Below, in pieces: positions 8,478 through 16,372 of a DNA stretch of 64,000 bases. The DNA lies in assembly GCA_963774765.1 (NCBI GenBank), contig CAVZGP010000015.1, positions 51,502 to 115,501 of the forward strand. Direction: 5' to 3'. Below the pieces are notes generated by a model. It was not told the origin of the DNA and did no database searches. It saw nothing but the letters and a program-made list of their open reading frames with translations. How positions within the stretch are numbered: position 1 is the first letter of the stretch; the number at the start of each line of letters is the position of its first letter. Source of the DNA: Sva-07 sp963774765 (GTDB lineage Bacteria; Actinomycetota; Acidimicrobiia; Acidimicrobiales; Ilumatobacteraceae). The translations under genes and the position numbers were made by a program.

Positions 8478-8787
8478 AGTGGTAGGGGTCGTTGGTGCTC
8501 AGGGGTTCGTCCCACCAGTCGTCGGGGACCACCGTCGACTGCCAGTCGGGGTCCGGGTAGATGCAATCGACCGGGCAGGCCGGCAGGCACTTGTCGCAGC
8601 CGCTGCACAGCTCGGGAAGGATGATCACGTCCGCACCGTGGTTGAAGATCGCTCCGAAATGCGGCGGACAGTGGCGCAGGCAGGCATCGCAGTTGATGCA
8701 CTCGGCCATCTCGATGCGCAACGGCACGTTCTGCCACTTCTCATTCCGCGTGCGGGTGGCGATCCGATCGTCACGAGTGGCTGCCAT
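8476..8787 (-). CDS. 2[4Fe-4S] ferredoxin
   Basis: 103 residues from the ATG at 8787. Two complete cluster motifs are visible: CINCDACLRHCP and CSGCDKCLPACP, each CxxCxxCxxxCP. It is a small cytosolic electron carrier. A hydrophilic stretch of about 27 residues precedes the first cluster; the ATG at MAECINC is an alternative start. Partners are not adjacent. It is divergent from a TetR gene, with two palindromes in the gap, so TetR control is plausible. Confidence 0.9.
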   Translation of the reverse strand: MAATRDDRIATRTRNEKWQNVPLRIEMAECINCDACLRHCPPHFGAIFNHGADVIILPELCSGCDKCLPACPVDCIYPDPDWQSTVVPDDWWDEPLSTNDPYH

Positions 8788-8834
8788 CGATGCCGAGGGT
8801 AGTTCCGCGCGGCGACCACGTCCGGACCGGCGGC

Positions 8835-8867
8835 ACGTCCACGATGCGCCTGGCACATCGTGGACGT
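8835..8867. promoter_or_regulatory. 12-bp inverted repeat in the ferredoxin/TetR divergent region
   Basis: ACGTCCACGATG at 8835-8846 is repeated exactly in inverse at 8856-8867, with a 9-nt spacer. It lies 48 bp upstream of the ferredoxin start on its strand. Possible regulator site. Confidence 0.5.
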
Positions 8868-8880
8868 CGGGCCGCCTCGT

Positions 8881-8898
8881 CTTGACCGATGGGTCAAG
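8881..8898. promoter_or_regulatory. Candidate TetR operator
   Basis: CTTGACC-GATG-GGTCAAG is a perfect 7-4-7 palindrome, of a size typical for TetR-family operators. It is about 19 bp upstream of the TetR start and 94 bp from the divergent ferredoxin start. Confidence 0.6.
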
Positions 8899-8917
8899 TT
8901 TCGGTTGGACTGTGGCG

Positions 8918-9544
8918 GTGACCAGTGCCAGCGCCGAACGTGTCGACAGCACTGACGAACGCCAGCACACCGAGCACGGGCTCGAACGCAAGCAGCAGTT
9001 GCTCGCCGCGGCCGCCGAGCTGTTCGCCGCCCGCGGCTACTCCGCAACCCGCATCGCCGACATCTGCCAGCAGGCGGGCGTCGCCAAGGGGCTCTTCTAC
9101 TGGTACTTCCCGACCAAGGGCGCACTGTTTGCCGAGCTGGTCCGCACGATGCGCCTCCGCCTGCGCCGAGCCCAGGGCATCGCCATGGATCCCGCCGCCG
9201 ACGCGATCACCCGTATCGCCGACGGCGCCGAAGCAAGCGTGCGCTTCATGTCCGACAACGCTGCCTACTTCGCACTTCTCGACGTCGAACGCAGCGATCC
9301 CGAGGTCGCGGACGTGCTCACCGAAGGAGCCGGGGTGTACCTCGACGACGTCCGTCGTCTCGTCGAGGACGGCCAACGTGCGGGGACCATCGCCGACGCT
9401 CCATCTGACCTGATCGCCGTCGGCGTGCTCGGCACCGTGTCGTCGTTCTCGAACTCGTACCGCAACGGTCGACTGGGCACCACCATCACCGTCGATGAAC
9501 TCGCCGCCTTCGTTCGGCAGTGGGTGGTCAACGCGCTGCGCTGA
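8918..9544 (+). CDS. TetR/AcrR family regulator
   Basis: 208 residues from the GTG at 8918 (another GTG is two codons upstream). The N-terminal HTH is typical: RKQQLLAAAAELFAARGY, then TRIADICQQAGVAKGLFYWYF at about residues 45-65. The C-terminal ligand domain has no recognisable signature. The long in-frame upstream extension crosses the divergent promoter and is rejected. Palindromes at 8835-8898 are likely targets, giving autoregulation and control of the ferredoxin (inference). Confidence 0.9.
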   Translation: MTSASAERVDSTDERQHTEHGLERKQQLLAAAAELFAARGYSATRIADICQQAGVAKGLFYWYFPTKGALFAELVRTMRLRLRRAQGIAMDPAADAITRIADGAEASVRFMSDNAAYFALLDVERSDPEVADVLTEGAGVYLDDVRRLVEDGQRAGTIADAPSDLIAVGVLGTVSSFSNSYRNGRLGTTITVDELAAFVRQWVVNALR

Positions 9545-9553
9545 CCCAGCGCA

Positions 9554-11287
9554 CTACGCGGAGTCGCCGGTGTCGAGCGCGGGGTATCGAGCGACGAGCA
9601 CCTTGACGAACGCGTCGACGAGGTCCGGATCGAACTGAGAACGGGAGCCGGACATGACGAACCGGACTGCCTCGTCCCGGGTCCATTCGCGTTTGTATGC
9701 ACGCCGCGTGGCCAGCGAGTCGAACACGTCCGCGATGGCCACGATCCGACCCGACAGCGGGATCGCATTGCCCGCGAGCCCGTTCGGATAGCCCGACCCA
9801 TCCCACCACTCGTGGTGCGACCAAGCCACTTCGGCAGCGAGGGCGAACAGCTCGGTCGACACACCACCGAGCAGACGACGGCCGAACACGGTGTGCTGCT
9901 TGACCTCATCGAACTCCTCGACGGTCAGCGGACCCGGCTTCATGAGGACCTGATCGTTGACCGCGACCTTGCCGATGTCGTGGAGTCGCGCCGCCAATCG
10001 GAGTCGTTCGCACCATTCGGGCTGCTGGCCGATCGCGTGACCGATCTCGGCCGCCAGATCGCCGACACCGCTGGTGTGGCGGGTCGTGCTGCCACCGCGC
10101 ATCTCGGCGAGCGCGGCGAGACGCTCGTACGCCTCGAGGTGGTAGGCGTCGATGTCGGCGTGGCTGCTGGCGAAGTCCGCGACAAGGCCCGACGTCGTGA
10201 GGCGCGTGATCTGGCCGAGCTGCCGGGCGTTCTCGTTGTCGTGTGCCACCTGCACCGTCCGCATCCGCAGATCGGCAGCGTCGGTGAAAACCTCGCGGTG
10301 GAGCGCGAAGTGCCGTTCGCGATGCTCGAGTGCTTCCAACAACCTGCCCGCCTGCTTGCACGCCACCGCCAGCAGGTCGTGTAGTTCGAGTTCCATCTCC
10401 CGGTGGTCGGTCCGGTCGGCCAGGTCGAGCGCCGCGAGGAACGACGCGATCGCCTCGTCGAGGCGTCCAGTTCGCAAAGCGATGCGTCCCTCGGACACCA
10501 TCACCCCCAACTGTTCGGCGACGGGCAGTTCCTCACCCGATCGGCCCCGCTCGGACCAGTCGGCTCGCGCCTCGGCGAAACATGCGGTCGCCGCCGCGAT
10601 GTCACCGAGCGCGGCGAGTGCTTCGGCAAGGTCCGCCAGGATGATCCCGACCAGGTGCGGCGCGTCGCGACGGGCGAGCGGGAGCGCCCGACGACCGAGT
10701 TCGACGGCCGCTCGGTGTTCACCCCGGCGACCGCGAATGCGGGCGAGGTTCCCGAGCACCATCGCATCGACGTCCGGACGACACAGCGCCTCGTTCACGG
10801 CCAACGCCATCTCGTAGGTGGAGATCGCCCGGTCGTAGTCGGCCATCGACTGATAGATCGCCGCGACCGTGTGCAGGATGCGGCCCTCGTCCGTGCCGTG
10901 ATCGGTGGCGCGGTACACCTGCAGCGCCCGCAGACAATGTGTGAGCGCATTCGGATAGTTGCTCGCCTGGTAATGCACTACGCCGATCAGGTGCAAACAC
11001 CACACCAAGGTCAAACTGACCTCGTTGGGCTCGGTCAACTCGACCGCTTCGGTCGCGAGAGCGAAGGCGTACTCGGATCGGCCACGCTGGTGTGCGATCG
11101 AGGCCAAGTGGTACAACGCCTCGGCTTCGAGCGCAGGCTGTTCGTTCGTCCGTGCGAGCACCCGCGCATCCAACGCGAGCCGACGCGACTGCAGTGGGTC
11201 GACGGAACGGCAACGTGCAGCATCGTCCAGCAGCGCTCGAACACGCTGCTGTTCGCGCCCCTGCGCGGCTGTCGCTGATTCCTGCAC
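9554..11287 (-). CDS. TPR-repeat protein with C-terminal HD-GYP domain
   Basis: 577 residues. About residues 1-330 are helical tetratricopeptide-like repeats, a protein-interaction scaffold. About residues 390-560 are an HD-GYP phosphodiesterase: RLHDIGKVAV (HD), then the hallmark HHEWWDGSGYP and ADVFDSLATRRAYK. HD-GYP enzymes degrade cyclic di-GMP; key residues are present, so activity is likely. There is no receiver or membrane segment, so input presumably comes through the TPR part. It stands alone, convergent with the TetR gene. Confidence 0.9.
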   Translation of the reverse strand: MQESATAAQGREQQRVRALLDDAARCRSVDPLQSRRLALDARVLARTNEQPALEAEALYHLASIAHQRGRSEYAFALATEAVELTEPNEVSLTLVWCLHLIGVVHYQASNYPNALTHCLRALQVYRATDHGTDEGRILHTVAAIYQSMADYDRAISTYEMALAVNEALCRPDVDAMVLGNLARIRGRRGEHRAAVELGRRALPLARRDAPHLVGIILADLAEALAALGDIAAATACFAEARADWSERGRSGEELPVAEQLGVMVSEGRIALRTGRLDEAIASFLAALDLADRTDHREMELELHDLLAVACKQAGRLLEALEHRERHFALHREVFTDAADLRMRTVQVAHDNENARQLGQITRLTTSGLVADFASSHADIDAYHLEAYERLAALAEMRGGSTTRHTSGVGDLAAEIGHAIGQQPEWCERLRLAARLHDIGKVAVNDQVLMKPGPLTVEEFDEVKQHTVFGRRLLGGVSTELFALAAEVAWSHHEWWDGSGYPNGLAGNAIPLSGRIVAIADVFDSLATRRAYKREWTRDEAVRFVMSGSRSQFDPDLVDAFVKVLVARYPALDTGDSA

Positions 11288-11420
11288 CCGTACTCCTCGT
11301 TGGCGGATCGCCCGACGTGAATCGGGTGACTGGGAGTGAACGTACTGCGCACCGTGGTGGCGGTGCGAGAGTCAGAACACATCTTGAACAAGTCCAGACC
11401 GCCACGAAGGATCGGTCACT

Positions 11421-12335
11421 GTGCGTATCGTGACCACCGCGATGCGAGCACGCCAGGGCGCCCGGAGCGTCGAACGAGGGGCCATCTGGGCGTTCATGCC
11501 CGTGGTCACGATCCTGCCCTTCACCCTGCTCGCTCTGTTCGTCATCTGGGCGCCGTTCGGCTGGCTCACCGAGTTGCGCTACTGGTGGGTGGTGGCCGGC
11601 TTCGCGACGGCCGGGTTGTTGCTGTTCGTGCGACCGATCCAGGTGTTCGTGCTGACGCCACTGCTGAGAGCGCGCGCGGCCACCGTCGACGAGGCCGCAA
11701 TCATCTACCCGCTCTGGGCCCAGATCGCCCAGGCCAACGGGCTGCCGGCGAGCCGGTACGTGGTGCGCGTGCTGCCAACGCAAGAACTGAACGCGTTCGC
11801 GTGCGGCGGGCACCTCGTGCTCGTCACCAGCTTCGCCGTGCACGAACTCAGCCAGGCGCAGTTGCGCGGAGTCCTCGCGCATGAGCTGAGCCACCACCTC
11901 GGTTTGCACACGGTGGCGATCACGATCGGTCACTGGCTGTCGGCGCCGGTGGTGTTGCTGGCACGCGTCGGGTTCTTCCTCGAGAACGTCGGCATCGCCG
12001 CGGCCGACACGTTCGGTCAGAAGTCGCCCGCGGTCAAGGCGATCGGCTCGATCGTCGCGGTGGCAATGCACGCGCTGTCATGGGTGTTCACGGCGTCGCT
12101 TCGCGGCAGCGACGCCGTCGCGAACCTCGTCGGTCACTCGTCGGAGTTCGAGGCCGATCGCCGCGCTGTCCGCATGGGCTTCGGGCGCGAGTTGGCGAGC
12201 GCGCTTCGTGAGCTGTTGGCCCAGGGCACCGGGCGACGACCGATCGGCTGGCGCGCTCGACTCGCTGCGTCACATCCCCCAGCGCGAACACGCGTCGCTC
12301 GCATCGAGGCACTGATGCGTCACCCGGCGCGCTGA
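11421..12335 (+). CDS. M48-family membrane metalloprotease (HtpX-like)
   Basis: 304 residues from a GTG at 11421 (ATG at 11442 is an alternative). Two hydrophobic segments lie near the N-terminus (about 25-75) and a third around 170-190. The zinc site is HELSHH (HExxH), with a downstream Glu in SSEFEADRRA as third ligand. Such enzymes act in membrane protein quality control. Codon use and context are ordinary. It is convergent with ybaK. Whether it is HtpX itself is uncertain. Confidence 0.85.
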   Translation: MRIVTTAMRARQGARSVERGAIWAFMPVVTILPFTLLALFVIWAPFGWLTELRYWWVVAGFATAGLLLFVRPIQVFVLTPLLRARAATVDEAAIIYPLWAQIAQANGLPASRYVVRVLPTQELNAFACGGHLVLVTSFAVHELSQAQLRGVLAHELSHHLGLHTVAITIGHWLSAPVVLLARVGFFLENVGIAAADTFGQKSPAVKAIGSIVAVAMHALSWVFTASLRGSDAVANLVGHSSEFEADRRAVRMGFGRELASALRELLAQGTGRRPIGWRARLAASHPPARTRVARIEALMRHPAR

Positions 12336-12356
12336 GTCCACCTACGTTGATTCCCC

Positions 12357-12821
12357 CTATGCCGTGATCGGTGCGACGACGGCGTCGAGGATGGCGATCA
12401 GGTCGTTCGGTGCAAGGCCGATGTCCATTCCCCTCCTGCCGCCGCTCACGTAGACGGTGCCGAAGAGCTCCGCGGTCTCGTCGATCACGGCTCGTAGCCG
12501 CTTGCGTTGGCCGATCGGGCTGATGCCTCCCACGATGTAGCCGGACGATCGCTCGGCGACCGCCGGGTCGCACATCGTCGCCCGCTTGGCACCGACCGCC
12601 GTCGCCACCCGCTTCATCGAGAGCTGACAGCTGACCGGGACGATCGCCACGACCAGTTCGTCGTCGGCGACGACCACGAGTGTCTTGAAGACCTGATCGT
12701 GATCGAGCCCGAGCGAGTCGGCAGCCTCACGGCCGAAGTCGTGGAGGTCATGGCCTCGGTCGTACTCGTGGATGGTGTGCTCGATGCCGGCCGCTTCGAG
12801 CACCACGACAGCTGGCGTCAC
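12357..12821 (-). CDS. ybaK: YbaK/EbsC-family aminoacyl-tRNA deacylase
   Basis: 154 residues from the GTG at 12821. Family members clear mischarged Cys-tRNA(Pro) or similar in the cytosol. The conserved core is visible: VFKTLVVV with the catalytic-region Lys, then RATMCDPAVAERSSGYIVGGISPIG. The start is chosen because a TACAGT -10 lies exactly 7 nt upstream, which suggests a leaderless transcript; a longer in-frame reading would run into the divergent thioesterase gene. Confidence 0.9.
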   Translation of the reverse strand: MTPAVVVLEAAGIEHTIHEYDRGHDLHDFGREAADSLGLDHDQVFKTLVVVADDELVVAIVPVSCQLSMKRVATAVGAKRATMCDPAVAERSSGYIVGGISPIGQRKRLRAVIDETAELFGTVYVSGGRRGMDIGLAPNDLIAILDAVVAPITA

Positions 12822-12828
12822 GCATCCG

Positions 12829-12834
12829 ACTGTA
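12829..12834 (-). promoter_or_regulatory. -10 element TACAGT of ybaK, leaderless type
   Basis: TACAGT on the minus strand ends 7 nt before the GTG start at 12821. With this spacing, transcription would begin at or next to the start codon. Confidence 0.55.
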
Positions 12835-12857
12835 CGAGTTGGCGCCACCTCGACTTG

Positions 12858-12863
12858 TAGCGT
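12858..12863 (+). promoter_or_regulatory. -10 element TAGCGT of the thioesterase gene, leaderless type
   Basis: TAGCGT ends 7 nt before the GTG at 12871. It mirrors the divergent ybaK promoter 23 bp away. Confidence 0.55.
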
Positions 12864-12870
12864 CGCCGAG

Positions 12871-13317
12871 GTGCGTCTGTCCGCCGACCCGTCCACCTCG
12901 CCAGACGACTACGAGTTCACGCATCGGATCCGGGTGCGTTTCGTCGAAACCGATGCGATGGGGATCGTCCACCACAGCAACCACCTCGCCTACTTCGAAG
13001 AGACGAGAGTCGCGTACCTGCGAGCGATCGGTCATCCGTTCACCGAGTGGCGCGACGCCGGGATCGAGTCGCCTGTGCTCGAAGCGTTCGTGCAGTACCG
13101 CCAACCGCTCGAGTTCGACGATGAGATCACGGTGCACCTGGGTCTCGCCGATGTCACCAGGGCGACGTTCCAGATGGCGTACCTGATCACCGTGGACGAC
13201 GAACTCGGCATCGCACGCCCACGGGCGACCGGGGTGACGGTCCACGGCTGCGTCACCACCGCCGGTCGGCCGACCCGGCTCCCCGCCTGGCTCGCCGCCC
13301 TCGCTCCCGATCGCTGA
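12871..13317 (+). CDS. Acyl-CoA thioesterase (4-hydroxybenzoyl-CoA thioesterase/YbgC-like)
   Basis: 148 residues from the GTG at 12871. Single hot-dog fold domain with the family signature ETDAMGIVHHSNHLAYFEETR, where the Asp is the usual catalytic residue. It hydrolyses acyl-CoA thioesters; chain specificity is unknown. The start is supported by a leaderless-type -10. The gene precedes an OB-fold/thiolase pair, so it may belong with acyl-CoA metabolism. Confidence 0.9.
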   Translation: MRLSADPSTSPDDYEFTHRIRVRFVETDAMGIVHHSNHLAYFEETRVAYLRAIGHPFTEWRDAGIESPVLEAFVQYRQPLEFDDEITVHLGLADVTRATFQMAYLITVDDELGIARPRATGVTVHGCVTTAGRPTRLPAWLAALAPDR

Positions 13318-13351
13318 TCCGGCCGGGTCGTCGCAGCGAACGGTCGATGGT

Positions 13352-13357
13352 TACGTT
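13352..13357 (+). promoter_or_regulatory. -10 element TACGTT, leaderless type
   Basis: TACGTT ends 7 nt before the ATG at 13365, favouring that start over the in-frame ATG at 13347. Confidence 0.5.
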
Positions 13358-13364
13358 CGCGGGC

Positions 13365-13775
13365 ATGGCAGACACCGCAACATCGAGCCGCGTACCGCTC
13401 GTCCACTACCTCGTACTCGACGACGGCGAGCCACACCTGGTGGCGAACGAGTGCACCAACTGCGGCGCCCGCTTCTTCGACCGTCGCAACGCGTGTGCTT
13501 CGTGCTTCGGCACCGAGTTTCGCCAGGCGAAAATCGCCACGCACGGCGAACTGCGGACGTTCACGATCGTGGCGTTCGCTGCGCCGGGCGTGGAGGTGCC
13601 CTTCGTGTCCGGTGTGATCGACTGTGACGGCACCAGCGTCCGCGGCAATCTGCGCAATGTCGAGCCGGACGCCGAGCACGTCCGCACCGGCATGAAGGTG
13701 AAGCTCACCACCTTTTCGCTCGGCACCGACGATCACGGAACCGAAGCCATCGGCTTCGCCTTCGAACCCACCTGA
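13365..13775 (+). CDS. Zn-ribbon/OB-fold protein (DUF35 family), thiolase partner
   Basis: 136 residues. Residues about 30-50 hold a rubredoxin-like zinc ribbon, CTNCGARFFDRRNACASC (two CxxC pairs). The rest is an OB fold (LRTFTIVAFAAPG, then VPFVSGVIDC). DUF35 proteins bind next to SCP2-type thiolases and are needed for their activity or acyl-CoA handling. The thiolase gene follows 94 bp downstream on the same strand, as usual for the family. Confidence 0.9.
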   Translation: MADTATSSRVPLVHYLVLDDGEPHLVANECTNCGARFFDRRNACASCFGTEFRQAKIATHGELRTFTIVAFAAPGVEVPFVSGVIDCDGTSVRGNLRNVEPDAEHVRTGMKVKLTTFSLGTDDHGTEAIGFAFEPT

Positions 13776-13869
13776 CCGCCCCGCCGAGGGAAGCGCCAAC
13801 GACGAGGCGGATCTCGGCCGACCACACCCAACCGACCACCCACTGGCCGTGAGGCCGAGACAGGACATC

Positions 13870-15069
13870 ATGGACGACATCTGGATCCTCGGGATCAACA
13901 TGACCAAGTTCGGCAAGCACACCGACCGCGACGTGGTCGACCTGGCGTCGGAGGCCGTGATGGCGGCCCTCGCCGACGGCGGCGTGACGATGGCCGACAT
14001 GGGGGTGATGGCTGCCGGAAATCTGATGGGTGGCGGTGGCGTCGGCCAGCAGATCCAGAAGCAGGTCGGCCAGACCGGCATCCCGGTCTACAACGTGTCG
14101 AACGCGTGCGCCACCGGAGCCACGGCGCTGCGAACGGCGATCATGTCGATCAAGGCGGGCGAATCCGACATGGGCCTCGCGGTCGGAGTCGAGAAGCTGG
14201 CCGGCGCCGGTCTGCTCGGTGGTGGCGGTCGCGCCAAGAAGGACAGCAACGAGTGGGAGCCGCAGGGCCGCTATGGCGCGGTTGCCCCGACTGACGGTCG
14301 GATCGGCACCGACGCGATGCCGGGCGTGTTCGCGCAGGTCGGTATGGAGTACGGCCACAAGTACGGTGGTGCCGACTTCGAGCTGTTCGCGAAGATCTCC
14401 GAGAAGAACCACGCGCACTCGACGCTCAACCCGCTGGCGGCGTACTCGAAGCGCTTCACGCTCGAGGAGATCATGGGCGACATGATGATCGCCTACCCGA
14501 ACACGCGCCCGATGTGCTCGGCCAATTGTGACGGCGCGGCCGCCGCGGTCGTGGTCAGCGGAGCGAAGCTCAAGACCCTGTCGCTCGAACAGCAGCGTCG
14601 TGCCGTGAAGGTGTCGGCGTCGGTGCTCACCTCCGACCCGTGGCAGGAGGCCTGTCAGGTGCTCCCCGACGTCAACACGCTCACGCGCAACGCGGCGAAG
14701 ACCGCGTTTGAGCAGGCCGGCATCGGTCCCGACGATCTCGATCTGGTCGAACTGCACGACTGCTTCGCGACAGCGGAACTGGTGCACTACGACAATCTCG
14801 GGCTGTGCGAGGAAGGTGGCGCCGTCGACTTCTTCAACTCGGGTGCGCCGTGGCGCGACGGGTCGATGCCGGTGAACGTGTCGGGCGGCCTGCAGTCGAA
14901 GGGCCACCCGATCTCGGCGACGGGCATCGCCAACATCTGGGAGGTCTGCCATCACCTGCGCGGCGAAGCCGGTGACCGCCAGATCGAGGGCGCGAAGGTC
15001 GGCCTCGCCCACGTGATCGGCCTCGGTTCAGCCTGCGGCGTCCACATCCTGGAGAAGTCCGCCGCCTGA
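13870..15069 (+). CDS. Thiolase-family acetyl-CoA acyltransferase (SCP2/lipid-transfer type)
   Basis: 399 residues from the ATG at 13870, preceded by GACAGGACATC. It carries the active-site Cys in VSNACATGATAL, a C-terminal HDCFATAE, and GGLQSKGHPISATG, the His region of thiolases. It would cleave or form 3-ketoacyl-CoA in beta-oxidation-like pathways. With the preceding DUF35 protein it probably forms a two-component thiolase. A palindromic element follows the stop. Confidence 0.9.
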   Translation: MDDIWILGINMTKFGKHTDRDVVDLASEAVMAALADGGVTMADMGVMAAGNLMGGGGVGQQIQKQVGQTGIPVYNVSNACATGATALRTAIMSIKAGESDMGLAVGVEKLAGAGLLGGGGRAKKDSNEWEPQGRYGAVAPTDGRIGTDAMPGVFAQVGMEYGHKYGGADFELFAKISEKNHAHSTLNPLAAYSKRFTLEEIMGDMMIAYPNTRPMCSANCDGAAAAVVVSGAKLKTLSLEQQRRAVKVSASVLTSDPWQEACQVLPDVNTLTRNAAKTAFEQAGIGPDDLDLVELHDCFATAELVHYDNLGLCEEGGAVDFFNSGAPWRDGSMPVNVSGGLQSKGHPISATGIANIWEVCHHLRGEAGDRQIEGAKVGLAHVIGLGSACGVHILEKSAA

Positions 15070-15071
15070 AC

Positions 15072-15098
15072 TGCAGCAGGGGTCTGACCCCTGCTGCA
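15072..15098. repeat. Perfect palindrome with GGGGTCTGACCCC core between convergent genes
   Basis: TGCAGCAGGGGTC (15072-15084) and GACCCCTGCTGCA (15086-15098) are exact inverse copies around one T. Placed 2 bp after the thiolase stop and just before the convergent SDR stop, it can serve as a two-way terminator. It shares its core with sites near 8.4, 28.5 and 44.2 kb. Confidence 0.8.
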
Positions 15099-15099
15099 T

Positions 15100-15837
15100 T
15101 CACATCTTGAGGGTGGAGCCGCCGTCGACGACGAAGATCTCGCCGGTGGTGTACTTGTTGCGGAGCAACGCGAGCACGGCCTCGGCGCAGTCGTCGGGGG
15201 TCGCCGAGCGGGGTACCGGCGCGATCTTCGCGATCGCCGCGTGCATCGCATCCCAGTCCTCGGTCCACGGCGTCGCGACGAGACCGGGAGCGACCGCGTT
15301 GACCCGGATCGGGCCGTAGCTCTTCGCGAGCAGCAGCGTCATCTGGTTGAGCGCCGCCTTGGTCATCGAGTACGCCATCGACGAGCCGACCGGTCGCAGA
15401 CCGGCGATCGAGGTGATGTTGACGATGTTCGCGTCGTCGGACTTGCGCAGGTGCGGGATCGCCCGTTTCGTCAACCACCACGTGCCGAACACGTTGACGT
15501 CGAACGTCTTGCGGAAGATCTCGTCGGTCAGATCATCGAGTCGATCGTGTGGGATCGACGTCGTCCAACCGGCGTTGTTGATCAGGAAGTCGAGCTGGCC
15601 GTACCGTTCGATGGTGTCGTCGATCAGCCCGTGCGCTTCGTCCTGGATGCTGATGTCGGCACGCAGGTAGCACGACGCGCCAGGCAACGACGCCGAGACC
15701 GCTTCGCCGGCTTCGACCGATGACGACGAGTTGACCACGACGGTGGCGCCGAGCGCCGAGAGCCGACGAGCGGTCTCCTCGCCGATACCGCTCGACGAAC
15801 CGGTGACGATGGCGACACGACCGCTGAACTCACTCAT
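15100..15837 (-). CDS. Short-chain dehydrogenase/reductase (SDR)
   Basis: 245 residues, classical SDR. Cofactor motif TGSSSGIG at the N-terminus, NNAG at about 87-90, catalytic Ser in ITSIAG and the YSMTK (YxxxK) motif. It oxidises or reduces a hydroxyl/keto substrate with NAD(P)H; the substrate is unknown. The start ATG at 15837 is well placed before VAIVTGSS. It is convergent with the thiolase; a role in the same acyl pathway is possible but not shown. Confidence 0.93.
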   Translation of the reverse strand: MSEFSGRVAIVTGSSSGIGEETARRLSALGATVVVNSSSSVEAGEAVSASLPGASCYLRADISIQDEAHGLIDDTIERYGQLDFLINNAGWTTSIPHDRLDDLTDEIFRKTFDVNVFGTWWLTKRAIPHLRKSDDANIVNITSIAGLRPVGSSMAYSMTKAALNQMTLLLAKSYGPIRVNAVAPGLVATPWTEDWDAMHAAIAKIAPVPRSATPDDCAEAVLALLRNKYTTGEIFVVDGGSTLKM

Positions 15838-15882
15838 GGATCGGACGGTATCCGGTCGATCCGCGTCCCTTCGACCGGAGGA

Positions 15883-16347
15883 TCAGGCGGTGCGGTCGGC
15901 GGGCGGCACGACCACGACCGGACGGTCGCAGTGGTGCACCACGTGGTGGCTCGTGCTGCCGAGCGCCAGCTCGTCGCCGACGCCACGCGAGCCCACCACG
16001 ACGAACGATGCATCGAGTCCGGTACCCATCTTCATCAGCACGTCGGCGGGGCTGCCGTAGACCAACTCGGCGCGCCACCGCAGGTTGCGATCGTTCGCGA
16101 GCGGGGCGCACCACTCGAGCCGGAGCAGCCGTTCGAGGTCGTCGTGGTGACCCTCCGAGGGTACGTGCTGGCCCTCGATCACCGTCATCAACCCGATGGC
16201 GTGGAACACCGCCAGATCCAGATCGAAGCGGAGGGCAATCTCGGCGGCCATCGACAGTGCCCGCCGTGCGTTGCTCGAGCCGTCGACGCCGACGATCACC
16301 GGACCCGCGCTGATGATGCTGCGAGGAGAGGTGTCGGGGTCGGCCAT
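15883..16347 (-). CDS. Universal stress protein, single domain
   Basis: 154 residues from the ATG at 16347. UspA fold with VIVGVDGSSNARRAL at the N-terminus and the ATP-binding loop VVVGSRGVGDELALGSTSHHVVHHC near the C-terminus (G-2x-G-9x-G-S type). USPs bind ATP or act as stress signalling proteins in the cytosol. It is divergent from the MBL/beta-CASP gene with only 25 bp between starts, so both must use very short leaders. First of four USP genes in the window. Confidence 0.92.
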   Translation of the reverse strand: MADPDTSPRSIISAGPVIVGVDGSSNARRALSMAAEIALRFDLDLAVFHAIGLMTVIEGQHVPSEGHHDDLERLLRLEWCAPLANDRNLRWRAELVYGSPADVLMKMGTGLDASFVVVGSRGVGDELALGSTSHHVVHHCDRPVVVVPPADRTA

Positions 16348-16359
16348 CACCCACGATCC

Positions 16360-16365
16360 TAGAGT
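16360..16365 (+). promoter_or_regulatory. -10 element TAGAGT, leaderless type
   Basis: TAGAGT ends 7 nt before the ATG at 16373, inside the 25-bp gap to the divergent USP gene. Confidence 0.5.
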
Positions 16366-16372
16366 CGGTGTC

